DNA of 64,000 nt from Amnibacterium kyonggiense (GCF_004364555.1 NZ_SOAM01000003.1:1-64000); one strand, 5' to 3'; shown: positions 27,926 to 37,370, counted from the first letter of the stretch. The notes: generated by a model from the letters alone, not told the origin. Numbers and translations: made by a program.

Positions 27926-28554
27926 AGGGTCTCCAGCCAGTTGGTGAGGAGTCGGAGTCCGGCCGCGCCGGACTTCTCGGGGTGGAACTGGGTCGCCGCG
28001 AGCGCGCCGTTCTCCACGGCGGCGACGAACGGACCGCCGTGGTCGCCCCAGGTCACGAGCGGTGCCCGGAGGCTGTTCGACGGCTGCATCGTCCACTCGC
28101 GGACGCCGTAGGAGTGCACGAAGTAGAAGCGCTCGTCGCCGAGCCCGGCGAAGAGCTGCGAGTCGTCGGGGGCCGACACGAGATCCCATCCCATGTGCGG
28201 GAGGACGGGTGCGTCCAGCTTGACGACCTCGCCCGGCCACTCCCCCAGGCCCTCGGTCGCCTCGCCGCCCTCGAGCCCGCGCTCGAACAGCACCTGCAGG
28301 CCGACGCAGACGCCGAGCACGGGTCGACCGCCGGCGAGCCGCCGCTCGATCAGCTCGGGCCCTCGTGCTGCCGTCAGCTGGTCCATCACCGCCGCGAAGG
28401 CGCCGACGCCCGGCACGTAGAGGCCGTCGGCCTCCTGCACCGCGCGCCGGTCGGCCGTGAGCGTCACGTCCGCGCCGGCCGCCTCGAGCGCCTTGACCGC
28501 CGAGTGGAGGTTGCCGCTGCCGTAGTCGAGGACGGTGACCGCGGGGCGCCTCAC
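27922..28554 (-). CDS. hisH: Imidazole glycerol phosphate synthase, glutaminase subunit
   Basis: Class I glutamine amidotransferase that supplies ammonia to HisF. 210 residues. The catalytic triad is C83 (GVCVGLQ), H191 and E193 (QFHPEKS), and the oxyanion strand PGVGAF (48-53) is conserved. Its partner hisF is not in the window. It starts with GTG overlapping the hisB stop. Confidence 0.96.
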   Translation of the reverse strand: MRRPAVTVLDYGSGNLHSAVKALEAAGADVTLTADRRAVQEADGLYVPGVGAFAAVMDQLTAARGPELIERRLAGGRPVLGVCVGLQVLFERGLEGGEATEGLGEWPGEVVKLDAPVLPHMGWDLVSAPDDSQLFAGLGDERFYFVHSYGVREWTMQPSNSLRAPLVTWGDHGGPFVAAVENGALAATQFHPEKSGAAGLRLLTNWLETL

Positions 28555-29150
28555 AGCGCCCCCTTCGTCGACGGGACGCCGGAGACGAGCGGGTCGAACG
28601 CCTTCGCGAAACGGAACGCGCGGGCGAACGCCTTGAACTCGCTCTCCGCGATGTGGTGCGGGTCACGTCCCGCGAGCACGTCGATGTGGGCGGTCATCCT
28701 CGCGCCGAAGACGATCGCCTCGAAGACGTGCCGGACCATCGAGCCGGTGAAGTGGCCGCCGATCAGGTGCAGCTCGAAGCCCGCGGGCTCGCCGCCGTGC
28801 ACGAGGTAGGGACGACCGGACAGGTCCACGACCGCGCGCGTCAGCGCCTCGTCGAGCGGCACGGTGGCGTCGCCGAACCGGGCGATGCCCGCTTTGTCGC
28901 CGAGCGCCTCCCGGATCGCGTCGCCGAGCACGATGCCGACGTCCTCCGCCGTGTGGTGCACGTCGATGTCCGTGTCCCCGGACGCGACGACGCGGAGGTC
29001 CGTCAGCGAGTGCTTCGCGAACGCCGTCAGCAGGTGGTCGAGAAACGGGACCGACGTGCGCACCTCCGACGCGCCCGTGCCGTCGAGGTCGAGCGACAGC
29101 TCGACGGAGGACTCGGAGGTCGATCGGATCCGGGCGGCGATGCGGCTCAT
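28551..29150 (-). CDS. hisB: Imidazoleglycerol-phosphate dehydratase
   Basis: Manganese enzyme that dehydrates IGP. 199 residues, monofunctional as usual outside enterobacteria. Metal-binding motifs HHTAEDVG (65-72) and [14 protein letters not shown] (about 170-183) and the PFLDHLL segment (35-41) are intact. It overlaps hisC (ATGA) and hisH (GTGA). Confidence 0.97.
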   Translation of the reverse strand: MSRIAARIRSTSESSVELSLDLDGTGASEVRTSVPFLDHLLTAFAKHSLTDLRVVASGDTDIDVHHTAEDVGIVLGDAIREALGDKAGIARFGDATVPLDEALTRAVVDLSGRPYLVHGGEPAGFELHLIGGHFTGSMVRHVFEAIVFGARMTAHIDVLAGRDPHHIAESEFKAFARAFRFAKAFDPLVSGVPSTKGAL

Positions 29151-30235
29151 CGGGCACCCACCGGGGTCAGCGCGGTCATCGCCTCGAGGAACGCGTCGGT
29201 CTCCGCCGCCGTCCCGATGCTGACGCGCAGCGAGCCGGGGATCGCGAGGTCGCGGATCAGGACCCCTCGATCGAGCAGCCCCTGCCAGAGCGCCTTCGGG
29301 TCCTCGACGCCGCCGAACAGGAGGAAGTTCGTCCAGCTCGGCGCGACGCGGTAGCCGAGCGCCTCGAGCCCGCGGACGGTGCGCTCGCGCTGCACCCGGA
29401 TCTCGTCGACCATCCCCAGCATCACGGGAGCGTGGGCGAGGGCGCCGAGGGCGGCCGCCTGCGTGATCGCGGACAGGTGGTACGGCAGGCGCACGAGCCG
29501 GAGCGCGTCCACGAACGCGGGGTCCGCGGCGAGGTACCCGAGTCGGGCGCCGGCGAAGGCGAACGCCTTGCTCATGGTGCGCGAGACCGCGAGGCGCGGC
29601 CGACCGGGCAGGAGCGTGAGCGCGCTCGGGGCGTCGTCCGGCATGAACTCGCCGTAGGCCTCGTCGACCACCAGCACGCCGTCGGTCGCGTCGTAGGCCG
29701 CCGCGAGCGCGTCGAGCGCGACCGGCGTGCCCGTCGGGTTGTTCGGCGCGGCGATCACCACGATGTCGGGCCGGGTGCGCTCGATCTCCGCCGCCAGCGT
29801 CGCCGCCGAGAGGCCGAAGTCCTCGTCGCGACGCCCTTCGAGGACGGCGGTGCCGGAGGTCGTCGCGTAGTTCGGGTACATCGAGTAGGTCGGCGGGAAG
29901 GTCAGGAGCGTGCGCCCGGGGCCGCCGAAGGCCTGGAAGACGTGCTGGAGCACCTCGTTGGACCCGTTGGCCGCCCAGAGCTGCTCCGGGGCGAGGCCGT
30001 GGCCCAGGTAGCCGGCGAGCGCCTCGCGGAGCGCGGTGAACTCGCGGTCCGGGTAGCGGTTCACCCCCCGCAGCGCCGCGGCGATGCGGTCGAGGATGTC
30101 GGCCCGGACCTCCTCCGGCACCGGATGCGTGTTCTCGTTCACGTTCAACGTCACGGGCACGTGCAGCTGGGGTGCGCCGTAGGCGGTGCGGCCGACGAGG
30201 TCGGCGCGGAGCGGGAGGTCCGCGAGCGAGGTCAC
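29147..30235 (-). CDS. hisC: Histidinol-phosphate aminotransferase
   Basis: PLP enzyme, fold type I, making histidinol phosphate. 362 residues from the GTG at 30235. [10 protein letters not shown] (31-40), [11 protein letters not shown] (90-100), APNNPTGTP (163-171) and the Schiff-base lysine K223 in [17 protein letters not shown] are intact. The chosen GTG lies seven bases after a GAGAAT -10 box; another GTG two codons earlier is possible. First gene of hisC-hisB-hisH-hisA-sseB. hisD is not in the window, although many relatives have it next to hisC. Confidence 0.95.
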   Translation of the reverse strand: MTSLADLPLRADLVGRTAYGAPQLHVPVTLNVNENTHPVPEEVRADILDRIAAALRGVNRYPDREFTALREALAGYLGHGLAPEQLWAANGSNEVLQHVFQAFGGPGRTLLTFPPTYSMYPNYATTSGTAVLEGRRDEDFGLSAATLAAEIERTRPDIVVIAAPNNPTGTPVALDALAAAYDATDGVLVVDEAYGEFMPDDAPSALTLLPGRPRLAVSRTMSKAFAFAGARLGYLAADPAFVDALRLVRLPYHLSAITQAAALGALAHAPVMLGMVDEIRVQRERTVRGLEALGYRVAPSWTNFLLFGGVEDPKALWQGLLDRGVLIRDLAIPGSLRVSIGTAAETDAFLEAMTALTPVGAR

Positions 30236-30242
30236 GTCCACG

Positions 30243-30248
30243 ATTCTC
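30243..30248 (-). promoter_or_regulatory. -10 box of leaderless hisC
   Basis: GAGAAT on the minus strand ends seven bases before the GTG at 30235. Confidence 0.4.
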
Positions 30249-30273
30249 GCAGACGGCGCCGAAGCGTCCCCGG

Positions 30274-30792
30274 TCAGCGCCCGGCGGGCAGGACCAGCAC
30301 GGCCCCAGCGGCCAGGCGGGCGTCGCGGAGGCCGTTCGCGCGCTCGATCGCCGCGACCGTCTCGCGCGGGTCGGTGCCGGGGGCGATGCGCTCGGCGATC
30401 GTCCAGAGCGTGTCCCCGGTGCCGACCACGACGGTGCGGGGCGCCTCCCGCGGCGAGGCCTCCGCGGCGCCGGGCGACGCCGCGAGGAGGGCCCCCGAGA
30501 GCGCGAGCAGCGCGGGCAGCACGACGAGGACCACCCGGCCCCGACGCGTGAGCCGCAGGCGCGGCGCCGGTGCGGCGACGGACCGCGCGGCGGCGGGACG
30601 GACGACGGCAGCCGGACGGACGGCCGCGCGCTGCGGACCGGCGACGACGCGCGGCGCGCTCGTCACCGGCACCCGCTGCGCGCAGGCCACCCCGCCCCGG
30701 ACGGCGACGCGGCGCGCGGGCACGGGCTGCAGCCGCACCGCTGCCAGCTCGGCCTCCTCGTACTCGATCCAGTCGTTCTGCACCGTGAACAT
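30274..30792 (-). CDS. LysM membrane protein, likely SOS cell-division inhibitor
   Basis: A 172-residue protein: a basic, Ala/Pro/Val-rich cytoplasmic region (about 20-80), one membrane helix (about 86-106) and an extracellular LysM domain (about 121-170, [19 protein letters not shown]). It sits divergent from lexA with a LexA box over its -10 region. In corynebacteria and mycobacteria the gene in this place (DivS, Rv2719c/ChiZ) blocks division after DNA damage. The homologous role here is an inference from position and domains. GGAAGGGG precedes the ATG at 30792. Confidence 0.82.
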   Translation of the reverse strand: MFTVQNDWIEYEEAELAAVRLQPVPARRVAVRGGVACAQRVPVTSAPRVVAGPQRAAVRPAAVVRPAAARSVAAPAPRLRLTRRGRVVLVVLPALLALSGALLAASPGAAEASPREAPRTVVVGTGDTLWTIAERIAPGTDPRETVAAIERANGLRDARLAAGAVLVLPAGR

Positions 30793-30822
30793 CGCGTTCC
30801 CCTTCCGCATCCGCCGTCGGGT

Positions 30823-30855
30823 TCGAACATAGCTTCGAAGGTCCGAACCGGGCAA
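30823..30855 (-). promoter_or_regulatory. LysM-gene promoter with LexA box
   Basis: TCGAACATAGCTTCGA (30823-30838) matches the actinobacterial LexA box TCGAAC-N4-GTTCGA at 11 of 12 positions. On the minus strand a promoter TTGCCC (30850-30855), 18 bases, TATGTT (30826-30831) overlaps it, so LexA would cover the -10. Confidence 0.75.
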
Positions 30856-30895
30856 GCACATCTTCGAGCGGGGGTCCGACAGCGGGTGCGGACGG

Positions 30896-30936
30896 TCGAA
30901 CAGGTGTTTGCATCGGAGCAGCGGCTCGAATAACAT
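30896..30936 (+). promoter_or_regulatory. lexA promoter with LexA box
   Basis: TTGCAT (30908-30913), 17 bases and TAACAT (30931-30936) form a strong promoter. TCGAACAGGTGTTTGC (30896-30911) matches the LexA box at 10 of 12 positions and overlaps the -35, indicating autorepression. The lexA leader is about 48 bases. Confidence 0.75.
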
Positions 30937-30989
30937 CGATGTGACTCCCGATCGGGGGTCGCGCGGGGACGCGGGAGCGTGGAGGACCG

Positions 30990-31685
30990 ATGACGGACGA
31001 GCAGACCGAGGCCCCGGCCGTCGACACCAAGCCGCGGTCGCGTCGGCGCACGACCCTCTCCCCGAAGCAGCTCGCCATCCTCGAGATGATCCAGAAGTCG
31101 GTCGCCGCGCGCGGCTACCCGCCGAGCATGCGGGAGATCGGCGACGCGGTCGGCCTCGCCTCGCTCTCGAGCGTCACGCACCAGCTGAAGCAGCTCGAGC
31201 TCGCCGGCTACCTGCGCCGCGACCCGAAGCGGCCGCGCGCGCTCGAGGTGATCATCTCGGTCCCGACCACCGCGACCGTCGAGCAGGACGTGCCCGCGGT
31301 GCCCGTCGGCGACGCGGCGATGGTCCCGCTCGTCGGCCGCATCGCGGCGGGCATCCCGATCACGGCCGAGCAGCAGGTCGACGAGGTCTTCCCCCTGCCC
31401 CGCCAGCTCGTCGGCAAGGGCGACCTGTTCATGCTCAAGGTGGTCGGCGAGTCGATGATCGACGCCGCCATCTGCGACGGCGACTGGGTGGTCGTCCGCT
31501 CGCAGCAGACCGCCGAGAACGGCGACATCGTCGCCGCCATGCTCGACGGCGAGGCGACCGTGAAGGTGTTCCGTCAGCGCGACGGCCACACCTGGCTGCT
31601 GCCGCGCAACACGGCCTTCGAGCCGATCCTGGGCGACGAGGCGGTCGTGCTCGGCAAGATCGTGGCGATCCTCCGCGCTGTCTGA
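30990..31685 (+). CDS. lexA: SOS repressor LexA
   Basis: Represses the DNA-damage regulon and cleaves itself when RecA filaments form. 231 residues. The N-terminal winged helix (about 22-88, with [20 protein letters not shown]) binds DNA. The cleavage site is A120-G121 in RIAAGIPI; the catalytic dyad is S155 (VVGESMIDA) and K192 (ATVKVF). RecA is encoded about 12 kb away with its own LexA box. Confidence 0.97.
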   Translation: MTDEQTEAPAVDTKPRSRRRTTLSPKQLAILEMIQKSVAARGYPPSMREIGDAVGLASLSSVTHQLKQLELAGYLRRDPKRPRALEVIISVPTTATVEQDVPAVPVGDAAMVPLVGRIAAGIPITAEQQVDEVFPLPRQLVGKGDLFMLKVVGESMIDAAICDGDWVVVRSQQTAENGDIVAAMLDGEATVKVFRQRDGHTWLLPRNTAFEPILGDEAVVLGKIVAILRAV

Positions 31686-31697
31686 GACGCGGCGTTC

Positions 31698-31738
31698 GAA
31701 GGGCGACTCCCCCGACGGGAGCCGCCCTTCTCCGTTTT
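31698..31738 (+). terminator. Intrinsic terminator after lexA
   Basis: GAAGGGCGACTCCC (31698-31711) pairs with GGGAGCCGCCCTTC (31717-31730) with one mismatch and is followed by TCCGTTTTC, one of the few terminators here with a T run. Confidence 0.8.
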
Positions 31739-31879
31739 CGGCGGGTCGACGCGGCGCATCCCGGCGGATGCCGTCGGCCTCCTCCGCTCGGATGAGATCG
31801 GGCGTGCGCTGCGCGATCGCGGGCGCCTCCTCCCTACGGTGGAGGGAGGCGGACGCCGCGTCCGCCGGGAGGAGCGGCC

Positions 31880-32812
31880 GTGATCGAGGCTGAGGGACTG
31901 GTCAAGCGCTACGGCGCCAAGACGGCGGTGGCGGGGATCGACTTCCAGGTCCGGCCCGGTGTCGTCACCGGCTTCCTCGGGCCGAACGGCGCGGGCAAGT
32001 CGACGACGATGCGCATGATCGTCGGCCTGGACGCCCCGACGGCGGGCGCCGTGACCGTGAACGGGAAGCGCTACCGCGAGCACCGCGCCCCGCTCCACGA
32101 GGTCGGCGCGCTGCTCGAGGCGAAGGCCGCGCACCGCGGCCGGACCGCGCGCAACCACCTCCGCGTCCTCGCCGCGACGCACGGGATCCCGGATCGCCGG
32201 GTCGACGAGGTGATCGACCTCGCGGGCCTCGGCGAGGTCGCGCGCAAGCGCGTCGGCGGGTTCTCGCTCGGGATGGGGCAGCGCCTCGGCATCGCGGCCG
32301 CCCTGCTCGGCGATCCGGCGACGCTGATCCTCGACGAACCCGTGAACGGCCTCGACCCCGACGGCGTGCGCTGGGTGCGCACGTTCGTCCGCCAGCTGGC
32401 GGCGGAGGGCCGCACCGTCCTCCTGTCCTCGCACCTCATGAGCGAGATGGCGCAGACGGCGGACCACGTCATCGTCCTGGGACGCGGCCGGGTCCTCGCG
32501 GACATGCCCATCGGGCAGCTGATCGAGGGCGGCGGTTCCCGGGTGAGCGTCGCGTCGCCGCGCGCCGCCGAGCTCGTCGCGCTCGTGCGCTCCCGCGGCG
32601 CGACGGCGACGGAGCCGGAGGGCTCCCGCTTCGACGTCACCGGCATGGACGCGGCGGCCGTCGGCGACGCCGCGGCGGCGGCCGGCATCGCCCTGCACGA
32701 GCTGACCACGGTCGGCTCGTCGCTCGAGGAGGTCTACATGTCCATGACGGCCGACGAGGTCGAGTACCGCAGCGCGGCGCCCGCCGCCGTGACCGAGGGG
32801 AGCCGCGCGTGA
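31880..32812 (+). CDS. ABC transporter ATP-binding protein
   Basis: 310 residues. Walker A GPNGAGKST (34-42), signature SLGMG (129-133), Walker B TLILDEP (148-154) and the switch histidine in LLSSHLMSEM. The N domain plus an 80-residue C-terminal region resembles the ATPases of ABC-2 exporters such as bacitracin or lantibiotic efflux systems. GTG start with GGGAGGAG upstream; a small hairpin (about 31847-31863) precedes it. It is coupled to the permease by a GTGA overlap. Confidence 0.93.
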   Translation: MIEAEGLVKRYGAKTAVAGIDFQVRPGVVTGFLGPNGAGKSTTMRMIVGLDAPTAGAVTVNGKRYREHRAPLHEVGALLEAKAAHRGRTARNHLRVLAATHGIPDRRVDEVIDLAGLGEVARKRVGGFSLGMGQRLGIAAALLGDPATLILDEPVNGLDPDGVRWVRTFVRQLAAEGRTVLLSSHLMSEMAQTADHVIVLGRGRVLADMPIGQLIEGGGSRVSVASPRAAELVALVRSRGATATEPEGSRFDVTGMDAAAVGDAAAAAGIALHELTTVGSSLEEVYMSMTADEVEYRSAAPAAVTEGSRA

Positions 32813-33618
32813 GCGCCACCGCACCGACCGTCCGCCCGTCCGGCGCCGGGATCGGCGGCGTCACCGCCGCGCACGTCCTGCGCTCCGAGTGGTTGAAGCT
32901 CGTGACCGTCCGCAGCACGTTCTGGACGACCCTGGTCGCCGTCCTCATCGCCGCCGCCGTCGCGCTGCTCGCCGGAGCCGTCCTCAACACCGACCGGGGC
33001 GTCGGCGAGATCGCGCTCCGGGTCGCGACGGGGAGCCTCAGCATCGTCGCGCTCGTGATGGGCGTCCTCGGCGTGCTCGCCATCGGCGGCGAGTACGGGA
33101 CGCTGCAGATCCGCTCGTCGATCGCCGCCGTCCCGCAGCGCTGGCCGGTGCTCATCGCGAAGGGCGTCGTCGTCGGCGCCTGGTCGTTCGTCGTCGGTCT
33201 CGTGGTGACGTTCGGCAGCTTCGGACTGCTCGCGCTCCTGCTCGGCGCCCGCGGCGCGGACGTGCCCTTCGACGGCGCCACCGCCGGGGCGCTCGTCGGC
33301 GGCGCGTTCTACCTCGCGATCGTCGCCGCGTTCGCGGTCGGTCTCGGTGCGCTCGTGCGCGCGACCGCGGCCGGGATCACCGTGATGGCGGCGCTCCTGT
33401 TCGTCGCGCCGATCGTCGTCGCGCTGATCGGGGCCCTCACCGGGGCGGCATGGCTCGGCACGGTGAACGACTACCTGCTCTCCTCGCTCGGCGACGTGCT
33501 GTTCGCCCCGCAGGGCACCGCGGCGATCGAGCTGTGGGCGGCGCTCATCGGGCTGGCCTGCTGGCTCGCCGCCGTCTGGATCCCGGCGCTGCTCCTCTCC
33601 GCCCGCCGTGACGTCTGA
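32809..33618 (+). CDS. ABC-2 type permease
   Basis: A 269-residue integral membrane protein with six hydrophobic segments (about 36-58, 73-94, 116-145, 160-186, 191-215, 238-262). EWLKLVTVRSTFWTTL near the N-terminus is typical of ABC-2 permeases of this class. It forms the exporter with the ATPase gene before it; the substrate is unknown. Confidence 0.88.
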   Translation: MSATAPTVRPSGAGIGGVTAAHVLRSEWLKLVTVRSTFWTTLVAVLIAAAVALLAGAVLNTDRGVGEIALRVATGSLSIVALVMGVLGVLAIGGEYGTLQIRSSIAAVPQRWPVLIAKGVVVGAWSFVVGLVVTFGSFGLLALLLGARGADVPFDGATAGALVGGAFYLAIVAAFAVGLGALVRATAAGITVMAALLFVAPIVVALIGALTGAAWLGTVNDYLLSSLGDVLFAPQGTAAIELWAALIGLACWLAAVWIPALLLSARRDV

Positions 33619-34339
33619 GCCGCGGGCCGTCGTCGTCGATGGGCTCGTCAACGCCCGCGACCTCGGCGGCCTGCCGCTCGTCGGCGGCGGCGAGACGCCG
33701 CGCGGCGTGTTCCTCCGCTCCGAGCGGCCGGACCGGGTCGACGCCGACGGCTGGGCGGCGCTGCACGACCGGGGGCTGCGCGCGGTCCTCGACCTCCGCC
33801 AGCCGGAGGAGCGGGACGGGCACCCCGCCCGCATCCCCGAGGGCATCGCCGACCTGCACGTCGACCACGACGGTCTCCGCGACCACCCGACGTTCTGGGC
33901 GCACTACTGGGAGAACGGCCTCGTCGGCACGCCCCTGTACTACCTGCCGCACCTCGCGGCCCTGCCGGAGCGGACGGTCGACGTGCTCGCCGCGCTCGCG
34001 ACCGCGCCGGAGGGCGCCGTGCTGTTCCACTGCGCCGGAGGGCGCGATCGGACCGGGCTGATCGCCGCGATCCTGCTGACGATCGCCGGCGTCGAGCCGG
34101 ACGCGATCCTCGAGGACTACCTCGAGACGATCACGAACGCTGAGGCGATGGCCGCGGGGCAGGGGCGACCGAGCGGCGAGCCCGCCGTCGCCGCGCTCCT
34201 CGACTCGCTCGGCACGACGTCCGAGGAGGCGTTCCGCGCCTTCCTCGCCGGCCTCGACGTGGAGGCGCTGCTCGCGGCGCTGCCCGCCGAGCAGGCGACC
34301 GCGCTGCGGACCTGGCGGGGGCGCCTCCCGCAGCCCTGA
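33608..34339 (+). CDS. Tyrosine-protein phosphatase-like protein
   Basis: 243 residues. The cysteine-phosphatase P-loop HCAGGRDRTG (141-150) gives catalytic C142 and R148, and NARDLGGLPL (15-24) with FLRSERPDRV is the N-terminal signature of IphP/LipA-type phosphatases that act on phosphotyrosine or phosphoinositides. It starts inside the permease gene (11-base overlap), so it is probably co-expressed with the exporter. Confidence 0.88.
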   Translation: MTSEPRAVVVDGLVNARDLGGLPLVGGGETPRGVFLRSERPDRVDADGWAALHDRGLRAVLDLRQPEERDGHPARIPEGIADLHVDHDGLRDHPTFWAHYWENGLVGTPLYYLPHLAALPERTVDVLAALATAPEGAVLFHCAGGRDRTGLIAAILLTIAGVEPDAILEDYLETITNAEAMAAGQGRPSGEPAVAALLDSLGTTSEEAFRAFLAGLDVEALLAALPAEQATALRTWRGRLPQP

Positions 34340-34346
34340 GCGCCCG

Positions 34347-35285
34347 TCAGACCGGGAGGCTGTTGACCGCGTGCACGCCGGTCGCCCAGAGGTACTGCAC
34401 GGCGTGCGTCCGGTACGGCCGCCACGCCTCCGCCCGCCCGGCGAGCGCCCGCGGCGCCTCCGGCAGCCCGAGCCGCTTCGCCGCCTGGACGACGCCCAGG
34501 TCGGCGGGGAGGAAGGCGTCGACGTGGAGCGCCCGCATCAGGACGGTGTCCGCGGTCCACGGCCCGACCCCGGGCAGGGCGAGCAGCGCCGCGCGCACGG
34601 CGGCGGGGTCCGCCGCGAGGTCCACGGCGCCGTCCGCGAGCGCAGCCGCCACCGTGAGCACGGTCCGGATGCGCGTGGCCGGCATCCGCAGCACCTCGCC
34701 GACCCGACCAGGGTCGGCGACGAGCGCCGCCGCGGTCGGGAACCGGTGGGTCAGGCCGCCGCTCGGCTCGGCGAGCGACTCGCCGAACGCCGCGACGAGG
34801 CGGGCGGTGTGAGTCCTGGCAGCGGCGGTCGACACCTGCTGACCGATCACGGCGCGCAGCACCATGGCCTCCGGATCGAGCGTGCCGGGCGCGCGCCGTC
34901 CCGGACCCGCGGCCACGAGCGGCGCGAGCGCGGCATCGGCGGCGAGCACGCCGGCCATCGCCGCCGGATCGAGGTCCAGGTCGAAGGTCCGCCGCACGCG
35001 ACCGACGACCTCCGCCTCGTCGCGCGCGTCCTCGAGTCGGAGCGTCACCGGCACGGCGCCGTCCTCCGGCAGCCCGACCTCGGCGACGGCCGTGCGGTCC
35101 CCCACCGGCACGACGGCGCGGTAGACGCCGCACCGCCACTCCTCCACGCCCGGCACCGCGGTCGCGGCGAGGTGCCCGTACAGGTTCGACGGGTTCAGCG
35201 GCGCGATGAACGGCTCCGATCGACGGACCGTCCCCGATCCGACGGAGCGCGCCGTCGGACCGGGGACGTGGCGTCGATCCGGCAC
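34347..35285 (-). CDS. DNA-3-methyladenine glycosylase II (AlkA-like)
   Basis: Base-excision repair glycosylase of the HhH-GPD superfamily. An AlkA N-terminal-like domain (about 25-110, PFIAPLNPSNLYGHLAATAV) is followed by the helix-hairpin-helix LPGVGPWTADTVLMRAL (about 235-251) and the catalytic aspartate in PADLGV. No Ada methyltransferase domain is attached. The first 33 codons from the GTG at 35285 coincide with a strong hairpin that looks like the hflX terminator, so the true start may lie further in; no better start codon is obvious. Confidence 0.8.
   Translation of the reverse strand: MPDRRHVPGPTARSVGSGTVRRSEPFIAPLNPSNLYGHLAATAVPGVEEWRCGVYRAVVPVGDRTAVAEVGLPEDGAVPVTLRLEDARDEAEVVGRVRRTFDLDLDPAAMAGVLAADAALAPLVAAGPGRRAPGTLDPEAMVLRAVIGQQVSTAAARTHTARLVAAFGESLAEPSGGLTHRFPTAAALVADPGRVGEVLRMPATRIRTVLTVAAALADGAVDLAADPAAVRAALLALPGVGPWTADTVLMRALHVDAFLPADLGVVQAAKRLGLPEAPRALAGRAEAWRPYRTHAVQYLWATGVHAVNSLPV
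35230..35267 (-). terminator. Hairpin after hflX
   Basis: GTCCCCGATCCGACGG (35230-35245) pairs with CCGTCGGACCGGGGAC (35252-35267), with one mismatch and a six-base loop. It begins 21 bases after the hflX stop and lies in the proposed N-terminal codons of the AlkA-like gene. Confidence 0.65.
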
Positions 35286-35288
35286 TGA

Positions 35289-36713
35289 TCAGACCAGGTA
35301 CGGCTCGAGCAGCGCACGCTCCTCGTCGCCGACGAGGGCCTGGATCCGCGCGCCGGTCTCCTCGTAGACGGTCGCGAGCACGCGGCCCTTGTCGTGCAGC
35401 ATCGACACGAGGTTCCCCTCGTCGAACGGGATGAGCACGGTGACCTCGTGCCGCGGCAGCGGCAGCAGCGCGCCGACCGTCTGGAGCAGCCGCTCGACGC
35501 CCTCGCCCGTGCGCGCCGAGACGAACAGCGCCGTCGGCTCCATGCCGCGCAGCACGAGCCGCGTCGCCTCGTCGGCCAGGTCCGCCTTGTTGAAGACGAC
35601 CTGCTCAGGCACGTCCCGCGCGCCGACCTCGGCGATCACCTGCCGGACCGTCGCGAGCTGCGCCTGCGGGTCCGGGTGGGACGCGTCGACCACGTGCAGG
35701 ACGAGGTCCGCGTGCTCCACCTCCTCCAGCGTGGAGCGGAACGCCTCCACCAGCTGGTGCGGGAGGTTCCGCACGAACCCGACGGTGTCGACGAGCGTGT
35801 ACGGGCGGCCGTCGGGAGTCTCCGTCTTGCGGACGGTCGTGTCCAGGGTCGCGAACAGCGCGTTCTCGACGAGCGCCCCCGCCCGCGTGATGCGGTTCAG
35901 GAGGCTCGACTTGCCCGCGTTCGTGTAGCCGGCGATCGCCACCGACGGCACGGCGTTGCGGACGCGGTTCTGCCGCTTCACCGCACGCGCGGGCGCCATC
36001 TCGGCGATCTCGCGGCGCAGCTTCGCCATCCGGGAGTGGATGCGGCGGCGGTCGAGCTCGATCTTCGTCTCACCGGGACCGCGCGAGCCCATGCCGGCGC
36101 CCGCGCCGCCGACCTGACCGCCCGCCTGGCGGGACATCGAGTCGCCCCAGCCGCGGAGGCGCGGCAGCAGGTACTGCAGCTGCGCGAGCTCGACCTGCGC
36201 CTTGCCCTCGCGGCTCTTCGCGTGCTGGCTGAAGATGTCGAGGATGACGGCCGTGCGGTCGATGACCTTCACCTTCACGACGTCCTCGAGCGCGCGCCGC
36301 TGACTCGGCGCGAGCTCGGTGTCGGCGATGACCGTGTCCGCACCGACGGCCTGGACGACGAGGCGGAGCTCCTCCGCCTTGCCGGAGCCGAGGAACGTCG
36401 AGGGGTCCGGGTGCGGCCGCCGCTGCAGGAGGCCGTCGAGGACCTGCGCGCCGGCCGTCTCGGCGAGGGCCGCGAGCTCGCGGAGGCTCGTCTCGGCCTC
36501 GACCTGGCTGCGCGAGTAGACGCCGATCAGCACGACCCGTTCGAGGCGCAGCTGCCGGTACTCGACCTCGGTGACGTCCTCGAGCTCTGTCGAGAGCCCC
36601 TGGACGCGGCGGAGCGACTGACGCTCTTCGAGGTCGAACTGCTCGCCGTCGAAGTCGTCGTGCGTCGCGTCGATCGCGCGCTCGAGGTCGCTGGTGGGGA
36701 TGGTGTCGCTCAA
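35289..36713 (-). CDS. hflX: GTPase HflX
   Basis: Ribosome-associated GTPase that splits stalled ribosomes. 474 residues. The HflX N-terminal domain has LQRRPHPDPSTFLGSGKAEE; GGQVGGAGAGMGSRGPGETKIE is the Gly-rich signature before the G domain. G1 GYTNAGKSS, G3 DTVGF and G4 NKAD are intact. The start is TTG, four bases after a full AGGAGG. Confidence 0.96.
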   Translation of the reverse strand: MSDTIPTSDLERAIDATHDDFDGEQFDLEERQSLRRVQGLSTELEDVTEVEYRQLRLERVVLIGVYSRSQVEAETSLRELAALAETAGAQVLDGLLQRRPHPDPSTFLGSGKAEELRLVVQAVGADTVIADTELAPSQRRALEDVVKVKVIDRTAVILDIFSQHAKSREGKAQVELAQLQYLLPRLRGWGDSMSRQAGGQVGGAGAGMGSRGPGETKIELDRRRIHSRMAKLRREIAEMAPARAVKRQNRVRNAVPSVAIAGYTNAGKSSLLNRITRAGALVENALFATLDTTVRKTETPDGRPYTLVDTVGFVRNLPHQLVEAFRSTLEEVEHADLVLHVVDASHPDPQAQLATVRQVIAEVGARDVPEQVVFNKADLADEATRLVLRGMEPTALFVSARTGEGVERLLQTVGALLPLPRHEVTVLIPFDEGNLVSMLHDKGRVLATVYEETGARIQALVGDEERALLEPYLV

Positions 36714-36748
36714 GGCGCCTCCTGGGCCGCCGACCGGTCGGTCGGCGT

Positions 36749-37369
36749 GTGGTTCGATGCTTCGTCGTGGATGGGGAGCACTACTTCAGCGCGCAGCCGG
36801 TGAGCGAGGCTCACGAGCGCACGATCCGGGTCGTGCTCCAGGGCGAGACGTTCGCGCTGCGGACCGCCGACGGCGTGTTCAGCGCGGAGCATCTCGACAC
36901 CGGTACCGCCGTGCTGCTCGCGACGGTCCCGCCTCCGGCGACGGAGGGGGATCTGCTGGACCTCGGCTGTGGCTGGGGTCCGATCGCGATCGCGATGGCC
37001 AGACGGTCTCCCGGTGCTTCGGTGTGGGCGGTGGATGTGAACGAGCGCGCCCTCGCGCTCGCCGCCGCGAATGCCCGGATCGCCGGCGTACAGGTCAAGA
37101 CCGCATGGCCCCAGGATATTCCTGACACGACCCGGTTCGCGACGATCTGGTCGAATCCGCCGATCCGGATCGGCAAGGCGGCGCTGCACGAGCTGCTCGA
37201 GACCTGGCTGCCGCGGCTCGCGCCGGGCGGCACGGCGTGGCTCGTCGTGGCGAAGCAGCTGGGCGGCGACTCGCTGCAGCGGTGGATCGCGGAGCGCTTC
37301 CCGGACCTCGACGTGTCGCGTGCGGCGACGGACAAGGGCTTCCGCGTGCTGGAGGTCTCGCGCGACTGA
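36749..37369 (+). CDS. RsmC-like class I SAM methyltransferase
   Basis: 206 residues. LLDLGCGWGPIAIAMA (about 68-83) is the SAM-binding motif I and IWSNPPIRIGK (about 131-141) the NPPF-like motif IV of small-domain guanine N2 methyltransferases such as RsmC, which modifies 16S rRNA. HYFSAQPVSEAHERTIRV at the start matches that family. The GTG at 36749 gives the longest form; a GTG six codons later (36767) is equally likely. Divergent from hflX. Confidence 0.87.
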   Translation: MVRCFVVDGEHYFSAQPVSEAHERTIRVVLQGETFALRTADGVFSAEHLDTGTAVLLATVPPPATEGDLLDLGCGWGPIAIAMARRSPGASVWAVDVNERALALAAANARIAGVQVKTAWPQDIPDTTRFATIWSNPPIRIGKAALHELLETWLPRLAPGGTAWLVVAKQLGGDSLQRWIAERFPDLDVSRAATDKGFRVLEVSRD

Positions 37370-37370
37370 T

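Noticed and set aside
34347-35285. Ada-AlkA fusion
   Set aside because: No Ada zinc or AraC-type domain precedes the AlkA fold.
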